The notes under the pieces: model-generated
Seen by the model: only the letters and a program-made list of their open reading frames with translations
What the model was told of the DNA's origin: nothing
Database searches by the model: none
Position numbers and translations under genes: made by a program
Shown: one piece after another, positions 1 through 8,586 of the stretch
Position numbering within the stretch: the stretch's first letter is position 1
How the letters are laid out: the number at the start of each line of letters is the position of its first letter
NCBI GenBank assembly: GCA_016938035.1
Contig: JAFGVK010000043.1
Span: 1 to 64,000, forward strand
Reading direction: 5' to 3'
From: Deltaproteobacteria bacterium
GTDB taxonomy: Bacteria > Myxococcota_A > UBA796 > GCA-2862545
Length of the DNA: 64,000 nucleotides

Positions 1-200
1 ATTTGTTTGAGCAGGTTGCCCGCCGGATGGTCGTCCGTCCGAGCCCCCGCCTTCTATCCGGGGGGGGCGAGGCGTCAAGGGGCGCGGCGCCGATCTCTCC
101 GCCAGTGATCCCAAGTCGAGGCTGCGGTGCTATGGTCAGCGCCTTGAACCACGAGGGGCCGCGGGCTCCCCCGTCCCCCACCCCGTCCTCTGGAGGCTCC
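1..200. other. non-coding start of window
   Basis: No convincing gene is seen here. An open frame runs through in phase with the lipoprotein that starts at 201, but this stretch looks like upstream sequence: it is G/C-homopolymer rich and the lipoprotein signal begins only at 201. A GGAGG ribosome binding site lies at about 192-196. Confidence 0.5.
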
Positions 201-1019
201 ATGCTTCTCCTCCTCGGTCTACTCGCCTGCACCCAAGATCCCGGGCCAGTCGCCCAGCGCGCCTGTCAAGCGATGCCCACCGTCGCGGTGTTCCCCAGCG
301 ATCTCCCCGCCCTTCAGGACCTGCTCGTGCCCGCCGAGCTGGCCCTCTTAGAGAAGGGTGAGGCGACCAGAGGGCTCATGGCGGTCAAGAGCGAGGGGCT
401 CGCCACCCTCCGGTCCAACACCCAGTGCGTGGTCCAGAGCACTGAGAAGCAGAAGGACGGCTCCTGGAGCGTGTCGATCAAGCGGTACAGCCCCAGGGTC
501 GAGCTGGACGGCACCTTCGGCGATCGGGAAGAGACGGAGCTCCAGTGGCAGGTGCTGTCCACGGACGGCGGCCTGCGGGTGCAGACGGGGCTCGCCAGAG
601 TCTACGGGATGCGCGAGGAGATCGGCGCAGCCACCGCCAAGGACAACTACGGGCGGGTGCTGGAGTTGCTCCAGACCATGCATGGCGTGTACCACGACCC
701 CACGCTGGTGTTCGACATCGACTGGGCCGCGCGGGAGGCCGAGCTGTCTAAATACCGCAACACCCTTATCAAGTCGCCCGCTCCCTCCCTCGACACCGCC
801 ACCGGGGAGCTGGTCACCACGGTCACCAACCACGGCGATCGGGTGGTGCAGGACGCGCTGGTGGAGACCGTCTTCGTGGTAGGGGACGAGCCCCGCATCG
901 TGGAGAGCACCCTCGCCTCGCTGCCCCCTGGCCGCGGGGTAGAGCTCCGGATTACGCCCCCTGCAGGGGAGCACGTAGCCTTCAGGGCCATGCACATCCG
1001 GCGGCTCACCCTGAAGTAG
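201..1019 (+). CDS. putative lipoprotein, unknown function (272 aa)
   Basis: The start at 201 is chosen because GGAGG lies five bases upstream and the peptide then opens directly with a very short lipoprotein signal, MLLLLGLLAC, giving a predicted lipidated Cys at residue 10. The n-region has no basic residue, which is unusual, though similar minimal signals recur in other lipoproteins in this window. The mature protein has a mixed alpha/beta middle and a C-terminal part of about 65 residues rich in Val/Thr that looks like a beta-sandwich. I recognise no family. It is the first gene of the window and has 71 bp before the next, co-oriented aminotransferase gene, so co-transcription is possible but not shown. 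Confidence 0.75.
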   Translation: MLLLLGLLACTQDPGPVAQRACQAMPTVAVFPSDLPALQDLLVPAELALLEKGEATRGLMAVKSEGLATLRSNTQCVVQSTEKQKDGSWSVSIKRYSPRVELDGTFGDREETELQWQVLSTDGGLRVQTGLARVYGMREEIGAATAKDNYGRVLELLQTMHGVYHDPTLVFDIDWAAREAELSKYRNTLIKSPAPSLDTATGELVTTVTNHGDRVVQDALVETVFVVGDEPRIVESTLASLPPGRGVELRITPPAGEHVAFRAMHIRRLTLK

Positions 1020-1090
1020 CCGCCACTCCGATCAGGGGCCGTTGACGGGATCGTCGGGAGGTGGCACATTGCCGGCTTCCCGGAGGATCC

Positions 1091-2575
1091 ATGTCCATCG
1101 ACCTCATCGCCACGCTCCAGCGCCTACGTGACCTCAGCGGCCCTGCCGACACCGTCGGCCTGTCTGACGGAGCGCTGGCTCCCTTTCTGAAGGAACCCGC
1201 GCTCCTCCAGGCTGCCGCGGAGGCGCTGGTCGCGCGCGAGGCCCTCCCCGCCGAGGCGGACGCCCTGGTCAGGGGCCCAGAGGGCGCCATGCGCGCGAAG
1301 CTGCAGGCGGGGTTCGTCAACTTCTACCCAGATGACACGGTGAACCCTTACGTGCCGCTTGCTGCCCGGGGGCCGTGGGTCGTCACCACCCACGGCGCGG
1401 TGCTCCACGACTCAGGCGGGTACGGCATGCTCGGTTTTGGGCACGCCCCCCAGGCCATCCTCGATGTGATGGCTCGCCCCTGGGTCATGGCCAACATCAT
1501 GACGCCTAGCGTCTCGCAGCAGCGGCTGGAGCAGCAGCTCCGGATCGAGATCGGACACGCCCGCGCCGGCGGGTGTCCTTTCCACGGGTTTATCGCCCTC
1601 AACAGCGGCTCCGAAGCGGTGACGCTCGCGGCCCGAATCTCGGACGTCAACGCCCGCCGCCTCACCGATCCGGGGGGACGGCACGAAGGAAAGACCGTCC
1701 GCCTGCTATCACTGGCTGGCTCCTTCCACGGGCGCACAGACCGCCCCGCCCAGCTGTCGGACTCCACCAGGGCTAAGTACCGGGCCGAGCTGCGCACCTT
1801 CCGGGACGCCTCCCCGCTAGACACCGTGCCGCCGAACGACCTCCTCGCCCTCCAGGCGGTGTTTGACCGGGCAGACGCGGAGAACGTCTTCTACGAGGCG
1901 CTCTTCATGGAGCCGGTGATGGGCGAGGGAGACCCCGGGAAGGCCATCACCAGGGAGTTCTACGACCTCGCCCGCGCGCTCACCGCCTCCCGCGGCACGC
2001 TGTTGGTCATCGACTCGGTGCAGGCCGGCATCCGGGCTCAGGGGACCCTCAGCTTCGTGGACTACCCCGGCTTTGAGGACGCGGTCATCCCCGACATGGA
2101 GACCTACTCCAAGGCCGTCAACGGCGGGCAGTTCCCCCTCTCGATCCTGTCCCTGAGCGACAAGGCGGCGGCGCTGTATGTCCGCGGCATCTACGGAAAC
2201 ACCATGACCGGGAACCCCCGCGCCATGGAGATCGCCACCACTGTGCTGGAGCAGATCACCCCCGCGCTTCGGACCAACATCCGGGAGCGCGGCGCGGAAT
2301 TTCTCGAGCGCTTCCAGGCGCTGCAGGCAGAGTTCCCCTCGCTGGTGACCGGGTCCCAGGGCACCGGCCTGCTGATCAGCATCTCCTTCGAGCCGGGCAA
2401 GCTCAAGGTGGTGGGCTACGGCGGACTAGAGGAACACTGCCGCCACACTGGGATCGGCGTGATCCACGGAGGCACCAACTCCCTGAGGTACACCCCCCAT
2501 TTCGGGATCACCTCGGCCGAGATCGCCCTGATGGTGGACAACCTGCGCGCCGCGCTGCTCCACTTCTCGGCCTGA
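1091..2575 (+). CDS. class III PLP-dependent aminotransferase (494 aa)
   Basis: This looks like a fold-type I, class III (ornithine/lysine/GABA-type) aminotransferase. Visible family marks are the NSGSEAV phosphate-binding segment, a GSFHGRT segment, Asp308 in VIDSVQAG (pyridine-nitrogen ligand), and the Schiff-base candidate Lys341 in TYSKAVNGG. The chain is longer than the usual 400-450 residues because of a helical N-terminal extension of roughly 60 residues before the YPDDTVNPYVPL segment. Translation is started at 1091, where CGGAGGATCC precedes ATG, rather than at the earlier in-frame GTG. The substrate cannot be read from the sequence; the layout is nearest to lysine-6-aminotransferase-like proteins, but that is a guess. 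It stands alone between two unrelated genes. Confidence 0.88.
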   Translation: MSIDLIATLQRLRDLSGPADTVGLSDGALAPFLKEPALLQAAAEALVAREALPAEADALVRGPEGAMRAKLQAGFVNFYPDDTVNPYVPLAARGPWVVTTHGAVLHDSGGYGMLGFGHAPQAILDVMARPWVMANIMTPSVSQQRLEQQLRIEIGHARAGGCPFHGFIALNSGSEAVTLAARISDVNARRLTDPGGRHEGKTVRLLSLAGSFHGRTDRPAQLSDSTRAKYRAELRTFRDASPLDTVPPNDLLALQAVFDRADAENVFYEALFMEPVMGEGDPGKAITREFYDLARALTASRGTLLVIDSVQAGIRAQGTLSFVDYPGFEDAVIPDMETYSKAVNGGQFPLSILSLSDKAAALYVRGIYGNTMTGNPRAMEIATTVLEQITPALRTNIRERGAEFLERFQALQAEFPSLVTGSQGTGLLISISFEPGKLKVVGYGGLEEHCRHTGIGVIHGGTNSLRYTPHFGITSAEIALMVDNLRAALLHFSA

Positions 2576-2617
2576 GTCCCGACGCACCGAGTCGCGGCCC
2601 CGCGAGCGCGACCCGGT

Positions 2618-2866
2618 TCAGGCGACGGTAGACACCTGCTGACCCACGCCCTTGTAGGCGTTCGCTCTGGACTGCTGGTCACTCACCGCCTGCTCCCTGC
2701 GCTGGACCTGCGACTGAGCCTGCGCCTGGTCGGCGCGCCGCTGGGAGGCCTGCTTCGCCTGCGCGGCCTCACCGCCCGGGTCTTTCACCGGAGGGTTCAT
2801 CTGGCTAAGGGGGTTGCTCATCGTGGACATCGGGTTGCGCTGCGCGCTGAGGACGTTGCCTGCCAT
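2618..2866 (-). CDS. small hypothetical protein, Gln/Ala-rich helix (82 aa)
   Basis: A small protein of 82 residues with an AGAGAGG-type ribosome binding site in front of its ATG. The N-terminal 30 residues are Met/Asn/Pro-rich, and residues 35-70 are a polar, Gln/Ala/Arg-rich stretch with heptad-like spacing that could form a long helix or coiled coil. There is no signal peptide or cysteine. It is convergent with the aminotransferase and divergent from the PEGA-like gene on the other side. I recognise no family; the support is the start site, the coherent composition and the lack of any competing frame. Confidence 0.55.
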   Translation of the reverse strand: MAGNVLSAQRNPMSTMSNPLSQMNPPVKDPGGEAAQAKQASQRRADQAQAQSQVQRREQAVSDQQSRANAYKGVGQQVSTVA

Positions 2867-2971
2867 GACAGACCTCTCTTGCTCTGTTCATCCAAGGTTA
2901 CGACATTTGCGCCCGCGGACTTGAGTACGCCAGCTAGTATTGCATCAGCCCACAGCCCCTCGGGGGAGCGA

Positions 2972-3769
2972 TTGTTCAAATCTGTAGTCCTGGTCCTTGG
3001 CCTGCACCTCGTGTCGCACCCGGCGTACGCGACCGAGGTGCGCATCATGTCCTCCTTTGCGGTCGCTGTCGAGTGGGACGGGCACACGGTGAGCGGCTCG
3101 ATGGGGAACCAGCGCCTGTCCCTCGCCGACCAGGCCCCTGGCCCGCACACCCTGAAGCTCTACCGGATGTTCGGGAGGCGCGAGCTCTACGCGGGCACCA
3201 TCGAGGTTCCTGCAGAGGGGATCCTGCGGGTCCAGTGGACGGGCGAAGAGGCGGTGGTGACCCGCGTCGAGGACCTGGATCTGGAGGCGCAGCCGGATGA
3301 GCCCGCCGCCGGCGAGGACACCGAGCGCTCGGGGGGAGGCGAGGCCGGCGCGCCCGCCGCTGCGCCGATAGACGAGGAAGCCGAGAGCGGCACGGTGGCG
3401 GGCGGTCCCGCGCGAGACGCGGTCCCCGCCGCTCCACCCGCAGCAGGTCCGGTGGCTGCCCCCTCCGACGCGGCCCTCGCCGCGGCGCCCTTCGCGACGC
3501 TGCAGGCGCCCCCAGGCTTCGGGGTGGCGATCTTCCTCGTCCCAGAGGGAGAGACGGCTACCGCCCACGTCGGCGGCGCGTACTCGGTTCGGATCTTGGA
3601 GCAGGGCTGGGCCCCCCTGTTCCTCCCGCCGGGGCAGCACCGCGTCAAGCTCCGCGACGGCGCGGACACCCGCGACCTCTTCGAGGGCGAGCTGAGCATC
3701 GACGAGGGCGCCCGCCTGGTCCTGTTCTTCGGTGAGCAGACCCCCCCCTCCCTGCACTACCTCCCCTGA
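2972..3769 (+). CDS. exported PEGA-like protein (265 aa)
   Basis: The chosen start is TTG at 2972. It immediately precedes a good Sec signal (LFKSVVLVLGLHLVSHPAYA, cleavage after the AYA) and follows a GGGGGAG. An ATG further upstream in the same frame would bury the signal in an unlikely 31-residue leader. The mature protein has two similar beta-rich domains of about 75 residues (near residues 22-95 and 185-262). Each contains phrases such as 'PGPHTLKLYR' and 'PGQHRVKLRDG' that resemble PEGA-type surface repeats. They are joined by an Ala/Pro/Glu-rich linker of about 85 residues. A periplasmic or surface location is inferred. The duplicated domain with a disordered linker is the only structural clue to function. 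Confidence 0.7.
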   Translation: MFKSVVLVLGLHLVSHPAYATEVRIMSSFAVAVEWDGHTVSGSMGNQRLSLADQAPGPHTLKLYRMFGRRELYAGTIEVPAEGILRVQWTGEEAVVTRVEDLDLEAQPDEPAAGEDTERSGGGEAGAPAAAPIDEEAESGTVAGGPARDAVPAAPPAAGPVAAPSDAALAAAPFATLQAPPGFGVAIFLVPEGETATAHVGGAYSVRILEQGWAPLFLPPGQHRVKLRDGADTRDLFEGELSIDEGARLVLFFGEQTPPSLHYLP

Positions 3770-3825
3770 GGGGGGGCGAACGGGATAGAGTGCGCTCCGA
3801 ATTCCTCACACAGGACGGAGAACCT

Positions 3826-4377
3826 ATGGCCCATCCCTGGCACGACCTCCCCAACAACCCCGACAAGGCCCACCTGTCGATCAACGTCGTGATCGAGATC
3901 CCACGCGGGTCCAAGCTCAAGTACGAGCTGGACAAGGTGACCGGGATGCTGCGGGTCGACCGCGTGCTCTACTCCTCGGTGATGTACCCGGCCAACTACG
4001 GCTTCATCCCCCGCTCCTACTGCGACGACGGCGACCCCCTCGACGTGCTGGTGCTCGGCTGGGAGCCGGTCCACCCGCTCTCGATCATGCAGGCGCGCGC
4101 CATCGGCGTGATGCACATGATGGACGAGGGGAAGATGGACGACAAGGTGATCGCCGTGCCCATCGGTGATCCCGCCTTCTCGGAGTACACCGACCTCGAG
4201 CAGCTCCCCTCGCACGTCCAGAAGGAGATCCAGCGCTTCTTCGAGGACTACAAGGCCCTGGAGAAGAAGGAGGTCTCGGTGGAGGCCTTCTCCGGCGCCA
4301 AGCGCGCCCTCGAGGTGGTGCGCGAGTCCTTCCGCCTGTACCGCGAGGAGGAGAGCCGCCTCCGCGGCTGGGCCTGA
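3826..4377 (+). CDS. ppa: inorganic pyrophosphatase (183 aa)
   Basis: Soluble family I inorganic pyrophosphatase, which hydrolyses PPi to two phosphates in the cytoplasm and pulls biosynthetic reactions forward. The family is clear from IEIPRGSKLKYE near the N-terminus, the PANYGFIP segment and the metal-binding DDGDPLDVLV core. Length is normal for bacterial Ppa. Start 3826 follows CGGAGA; an in-frame start 36 bases upstream would add a non-conserved leader. A GC-rich hairpin follows at 4407-4427, just before the amidase gene, and may separate the two transcriptionally. Confidence 0.97.
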   Translation: MAHPWHDLPNNPDKAHLSINVVIEIPRGSKLKYELDKVTGMLRVDRVLYSSVMYPANYGFIPRSYCDDGDPLDVLVLGWEPVHPLSIMQARAIGVMHMMDEGKMDDKVIAVPIGDPAFSEYTDLEQLPSHVQKEIQRFFEDYKALEKKEVSVEAFSGAKRALEVVRESFRLYREEESRLRGWA

Positions 4378-4406
4378 TCCCTCAGCGAGGCGCGACGCGG
4401 TAGAGT

Positions 4407-4427
4407 GGGGCCCTACGAGAGGGCCCC
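4407..4427. terminator. GC-rich hairpin between ppa and the amidase gene
   Basis: A perfect 8-bp stem (GGGGCCCT / AGGGCCCC) with a 5-base loop lies 30 bp after the ppa stop codon and 22 bp before the amidase start. It has no T-tract, so it is only a candidate terminator or attenuator. Confidence 0.35.
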
Positions 4428-4448
4428 CGCCCCTCGACGAGGCCACGC

Positions 4449-5945
4449 ATGACCACGCTCCCCCTCCCTGAATACGATGATCTCGATGGAATCGGCCTGG
4501 CCGAGGGTATCGCCGCGGGCGACTACAGCCCCGCCGAGGTGGTGGACGCCGCCATCGCGCGGATCGAGGCGCGCGACCCCGCGGTGCACGCCCTGGTGTA
4601 CGAGCAGTTCGAGGAGGCGCGGAGCTCGCTGGAGTCCCTCCCCGACGGCCCTTTCCGAGGGGTGCCGATGCTGCTCAAGGACCTCGCGGCGGAGCAGCGG
4701 GGGCACCCGAGCACCCAGTCATGTCGCGCCCTCTCCACCTGGCGCGCCAAGGCAGACGCGACCCTGGTTCAGAGGTTCCAGCGCGCGGGCGCGGTGATCC
4801 TGGGGCGGACCAACACCCCCGAATTCGGGATCATGGGCACCACCGAGCCGCTCTGGCGGGGACCCACCCACAACCCCTGGGATCTCGAGCGCTCCGCGGG
4901 GGGGTCCAGCGGCGGCTCCGGCGCCGCGGTGGCGGCGAGGATGGTCCCCCTCGCCCACGGCGGCGACGGCGGCGGATCGATCCGCATCCCGGCCTCCCAC
5001 AACGGCCTGTTCGGGCTCAAGCCCACCTCGGGGCGCAACCCCATCGGGCCCTGGGTGTCCAGGCTGTGGGGCGGGCTGGTGGCGGAGCACGTGCTCACCC
5101 GCTCCGTGAGGGACTCCGCCGGGATGCTCGACGCCCTCAGCGGGCCCGAGCTGGGCGCCCCCCTCGGCCCCCTCCCCCCAGCGCGCCCCTTCCTCTCCGA
5201 GGTAGGGACGCCCCCAGGGACCCTCCGCATCGCCTGGACCGCGGGGGCGCTCTACGGGAAGGACACCCACAAGGAGTGCGTCGCGGCCGTACAGGACGCC
5301 GCCTCCTTGGCGGCAGCGCTGGGGCACACGGTGGAGGAGGCCACCCCGGCCGTGGACCGGCAGGTGCTCGTCAGGGCCTACCTGCTAGAGGTTGCCGCGG
5401 GCACCGCCGCGACCCTGCGTGGGATCGGGCGCAAGCTGGGGCGCCCTGTCCGCAGGGCCGAGGTGGAGGCCCCCTCGTGGCTGTTCGCCAGCATCGGAGA
5501 GGCGATCACCGCCGCCGACCTGGAGGAGAGCCGCGAGCTAGCCCACCTGGAGCTGCGCAGGGTGGCGGAGTTCTTCACCCGCTACGACGTGCTGCTCACC
5601 CCGACGGTGGCCGATCTGCCGGTCCGTCTGGGCGAGCTGGCCGTCAGCGCAGGGCAGCAGCTCCTCATCGGCGCCCTGGGGACCCTCCGGTCCCGCGCCC
5701 TGCTCCTCAAGGCACTCGACAGCCTCGCCGAGGACTCCCTTGCCAAGACGCCGAACACCATGCTCTTCAACCAGACGGGCCAGCCGGCGATGTCAGTCCC
5801 CACCTGGTGGTCGGAGGGGGGCCTCCCGGTGGGCACCCAATGGGTAGGGCGCTTCGGGGACGAGGCGACCCTGCTGCGGCTCGCGTCTCAGCTGGAGGAC
5901 GCGCGTCCCTGGCGCGATCGCAGGCCCGCGCTGCTGCAGGGCTGA
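4449..5945 (+). CDS. amidase-signature family hydrolase (498 aa)
   Basis: Amidase signature (AS) enzyme, hydrolysing a carboxamide or ester. The Ser-cisSer-Lys triad is visible: Lys77 in MLLKDL, the cis-Ser at 153 in the GGSSGGSG loop and the nucleophile Ser177 in [10 protein letters not shown], with family-typical spacing (about 76 and 24). Length is normal. It is not part of GatCAB as far as the window shows: there is no gatC or gatB nearby, and a C-terminal insertion near residues 300-400 looks like aryl-acylamidase/6-aminohexanoate-type AS enzymes. The physiological substrate is unknown. The gene is convergent with the next one on the minus strand. Confidence 0.92.
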   Translation: MTTLPLPEYDDLDGIGLAEGIAAGDYSPAEVVDAAIARIEARDPAVHALVYEQFEEARSSLESLPDGPFRGVPMLLKDLAAEQRGHPSTQSCRALSTWRAKADATLVQRFQRAGAVILGRTNTPEFGIMGTTEPLWRGPTHNPWDLERSAGGSSGGSGAAVAARMVPLAHGGDGGGSIRIPASHNGLFGLKPTSGRNPIGPWVSRLWGGLVAEHVLTRSVRDSAGMLDALSGPELGAPLGPLPPARPFLSEVGTPPGTLRIAWTAGALYGKDTHKECVAAVQDAASLAAALGHTVEEATPAVDRQVLVRAYLLEVAAGTAATLRGIGRKLGRPVRRAEVEAPSWLFASIGEAITAADLEESRELAHLELRRVAEFFTRYDVLLTPTVADLPVRLGELAVSAGQQLLIGALGTLRSRALLLKALDSLAEDSLAKTPNTMLFNQTGQPAMSVPTWWSEGGLPVGTQWVGRFGDEATLLRLASQLEDARPWRDRRPALLQG

Positions 5946-6064
5946 TCACAGGGCCGCCCCCGCGATCAGGTCGACGGCGTGGTCTACCTGAGGGGTCCCC
6001 GGTGCCGCTCCTCGTCGGACGACCGGCGCGCGTCGGTGCCTTCCTAGAGGCCGACCCGCCGCGG

Positions 6065-7150
6065 CTAGTCCTTGGGGACAGTCCCCCGCATCAGCCGCTT
6101 GTTCACCACCTGACGCTGCCGCCGCTTGTACTCGTGGTGCGCGTTCTCCCCGGCCTCATTTCGCCTGGCGGTCCACGCGTCCACCAGCTGGAACTCGACC
6201 ATCACGAAGACCACCCTCCCCATCTCCAGCGAGGTGCCGCTCAGGTAGCTGTCGGGGATCCGGATCGGGAAGTCCACGATGAAGTTGAAGGCGCGGTACG
6301 TGGCGCCAGAGAACTCGTTCTTGCCGCTCTCAGTGTGCCCAGGGAGGTGCTGCGGCACGTCCACCTGCGCCATGTCCGGGTCGTGGAGGAAGCGGACCAG
6401 GTCCTCGGGGCGGATCAGGTTGTTGTGGGACTGCCCAGGGATCACGTAATTGAAGGGGAAGAGGTTGTTCACCAGCCACTGCGTGGCGGGGATCAGGTCG
6501 GTCTGCTCCTCGACTACGATGCGGAACCGGAGCTTGTCGAACACGGTAGCGGCGATGTTCTCGCGCTTCACCAGCAGCTTGGTGATGACCGAGGTGCGGG
6601 TCTTCCGCGAGCCGTAGAAGGACACCACGGGGAGCCCCGCCGCGCGCATCTCGCGCCCGCCCTCCATGATCCGCCGGTAGGCCAGCTCCAGCAGCTGCGC
6701 CTCCGAGATCGCGGTCTGAAAGCGCAGGTCCGCCGCCTCCATGTGGTGGATGACGTGCATCAGCTTGAGCACCATACAGGCCTGCAGCTGCTTGCGGCGC
6801 ATCTTCAGGCCCCCCGGCACCCGCGAGGCCACCAGGAAGACCTCGCGCACGTCCTCAGGGTCGCGCAGCTCGGGCGGGAAGCGGGTGTGCAGGTACTCCT
6901 CCAGGTAGCTCACCGCCTCGTTGTAGACGTACCGTAGCCTGTCGGCGTCGATGGGGTCGGAGGTGCTGATCAGCTGCCGCGCCAGGAAGCGATCCACCTC
7001 CTCAATCCGTCGAAAGGCGAGCTGGATCCAGTCTACAACCGATCCGCCAGCCAGCAACAGCCGGATGGCCTCCACCTCGGCGAGGCTGAGGCGGGTCTCG
7101 CGGACGACTCTGGAGAGGGCCGTGTCCAGCTCCAGTACGTCTCTTCGCAT
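6065..7150 (-). CDS. conserved unknown with RelA/SpoT-like central region (361 aa)
   Basis: A soluble protein that I recognise only as a conserved hypothetical of the kind seen in myxobacterial genomes (I think the TIGR04552-type group; not verified). Residues about 180-245 contain 'YGSRKTRTSVITKLL' followed by 'VFDKLRFRIVVE'. This resembles the 'K-R-x-SI-x-x-K ... D-x-x-G-x-R-[IV]' order of RelA/SpoT nucleotidyltransferases, but the catalytic acidic residues cannot be confirmed by eye. The N-terminal half is helical. The start at 7150 is preferred because GAGGGGG lies just upstream; an in-frame ATG ten codons earlier lacks a site. It is divergent from rsgA, sharing a short AT-richer interval. 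Confidence 0.75.
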   Translation of the reverse strand: MRRDVLELDTALSRVVRETRLSLAEVEAIRLLLAGGSVVDWIQLAFRRIEEVDRFLARQLISTSDPIDADRLRYVYNEAVSYLEEYLHTRFPPELRDPEDVREVFLVASRVPGGLKMRRKQLQACMVLKLMHVIHHMEAADLRFQTAISEAQLLELAYRRIMEGGREMRAAGLPVVSFYGSRKTRTSVITKLLVKRENIAATVFDKLRFRIVVEEQTDLIPATQWLVNNLFPFNYVIPGQSHNNLIRPEDLVRFLHDPDMAQVDVPQHLPGHTESGKNEFSGATYRAFNFIVDFPIRIPDSYLSGTSLEMGRVVFVMVEFQLVDAWTARRNEAGENAHHEYKRRQRQVVNKRLMRGTVPKD

Positions 7151-7213
7151 GCGCCCCCTCGTAGGTGTGAATAGGATCACTATCCCACATCACCCCAACA
7201 AAGGGAGGGCCCA

Positions 7214-8116
7214 CTGGCGCCCCAAAAGAAAGCACAAGGGAATCCCGGAAGAGTCGTCGAGACCCGCGGCAGGAGAGTCCTCGTCCGCGACGAGGAGGGC
7301 GAGCGGGTGTGCTTTCTTTCCGGTAAGCGCGCGGTGATCGGAGATGAGGTGCGCTGGCGCACCGCCAAGGGGACCGGCGGCGTGCTCGACGAGGTGCTCC
7401 CCCGGCACAGCACCCTCCGGCGGCTGGACAAGACCGGCAGGGAGCAGGTGCTGGCCAGCAACCTAGAGGGGGTGGTGGTGGTGCTCAGCGCGACCTCGCC
7501 CCCGCTGGTCCCGTGGCTGATGGACCGCTACCTGGTGGCGGCGCACGCGGGGGGTATGCGGGTGGTGCTGTGCCTCAACAAGGTGGACCTGGGGCCCGAG
7601 GACAACGCGATGGAGGAGCTCCAGCACAGGACCGCGCTGGGCGTGCCGCTGCTCTCGGTGTCCGCCCACACCGGAGAGGGACTCGGCGCGCTCCGGCAGC
7701 TCATCGCCGGAGCCAGGGCGCCCTGGGCCCTGGTGGGCATGTCTGGCGTGGGAAAGACCTCGATCCTCGCGGCGCTGCTCCCGGAGCTCGACGTGGGCCC
7801 GGTGGGGGAGATCTCGGAGTACTGGGAGGCGGGCAAGCACACCACCACCGGGTCGCGGATCTTCGCCTTGAAGACGGGCGGAGAGCTGGCGGACTCGCCG
7901 GGAATCCGCAGCTTCGTGCCGGCGGGCCTCAGCCACGAGGACGTGCGACGCCACTTCCCTGGGATGGCCGAGCTACCGTGCCGGTATAGGGACTGCCTGC
8001 ACCGCCCTGGGGAGGACGGGTGCGTCGCGCCCGAGCAGATCGCCGAGCCGCTCCTCGACTCCTACCGGCGGCTGATGGCAGAGGTCGAGGAGGCCACCAA
8101 GCCGTCCTACGCCTGA
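7214..8116 (+). CDS. rsgA: small ribosomal subunit biogenesis GTPase RsgA (about 300 aa)
   Basis: Circularly permuted GTPase that assists late 30S maturation. Motifs are in the permuted order: NKVD (G4), a SAHTGEG segment (G5), GMSGVGKTS (P-loop), DSPG (G3), then a C-terminal zinc knuckle with Cys-x6-Cys-x-His and a further Cys. The OB-fold is required for function, and its first strand (GRVVETRGRRVLV) is encoded upstream of the first GTG at 7307, so a start at 7307 would cut the domain. The open frame extends back to 7175 with no ATG, GTG or TTG. The best initiator is CTG at 7214, preceded by GGGAGGG and giving MAPQKKAQGNPGRVVE. The last 10 bp overlap the convergent dCMP deaminase gene. Confidence 0.9.
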   Translation: MAPQKKAQGNPGRVVETRGRRVLVRDEEGERVCFLSGKRAVIGDEVRWRTAKGTGGVLDEVLPRHSTLRRLDKTGREQVLASNLEGVVVVLSATSPPLVPWLMDRYLVAAHAGGMRVVLCLNKVDLGPEDNAMEELQHRTALGVPLLSVSAHTGEGLGALRQLIAGARAPWALVGMSGVGKTSILAALLPELDVGPVGEISEYWEAGKHTTTGSRIFALKTGGELADSPGIRSFVPAGLSHEDVRRHFPGMAELPCRYRDCLHRPGEDGCVAPEQIAEPLLDSYRRLMAEVEEATKPSYA

Positions 8117-8586
8117 TCCTTGCGCGGGTCCCTGGGCCCCGCCTCGAACTGCACCGCTACCCCGTGCTCCCGCAGGTAGGGCACCCCGTTCTCGCCAAGG
8201 TAGCCGCCGTCGACCACGATCACCTTGGCGATCCCCGCGTGGTGGATGAGCTTGGAGCACATCAGGCACGGCTCGCCGTTGACGATCATCCAGGCACCCC
8301 GCGTCGCGACCCCGTTGGCCGCCGCGTTGGCGATGACGTTCATCTCGGCGTGGACACACCCTATCTCGATGCGGGTCCCGGACTGGATGTGCTGCGCGTC
8401 GCGCAGGCAGACATCACCACCGCAGAGGTCTCCGCCACCCCGAGGGCCGCCGTTGTACCCATCCATCAGCACCACGTTGCGCTCTGGATCCAGGAGCAGC
8501 GCGCCGAACTTCGCCCTGGGGCAGTTGGAGGCCTTAGCGAGCGACAGGGTCTGCTCGATGCGGATGCGGACGTGCTTGTCCTTCAT
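8107..8586 (-). CDS. dCMP deaminase / ComEB-family deaminase (159 aa)
   Basis: Zinc-dependent cytidine/deoxycytidylate deaminase family. The catalytic HAEMN motif and the PCLMC zinc ligands are present, and an additional Cys-rich insert between residues 55 and 75 (LCGGDVC) resembles the extra metal site of dCMP deaminases. Expected reaction is dCMP to dUMP, feeding dTMP synthesis. Start 8586 lies in an ATGA overlap with the stop of the upstream gene and has GGAGGGTGGA before it, so translation is probably coupled. It is the last of three genes in a minus-strand operon. Confidence 0.88.
   Translation of the reverse strand: MKDKHVRIRIEQTLSLAKASNCPRAKFGALLLDPERNVVLMDGYNGGPRGGGDLCGGDVCLRDAQHIQSGTRIEIGCVHAEMNVIANAAANGVATRGAWMIVNGEPCLMCSKLIHHAGIAKVIVVDGGYLGENGVPYLREHGVAVQFEAGPRDPRKDQA

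Noticed and set aside
4721-6937. 738-residue plus-strand open frame
   Set aside because: Runs through the amidase gene in another frame and then antisense to the conserved unknown; Arg/Gly/Pro shadow.
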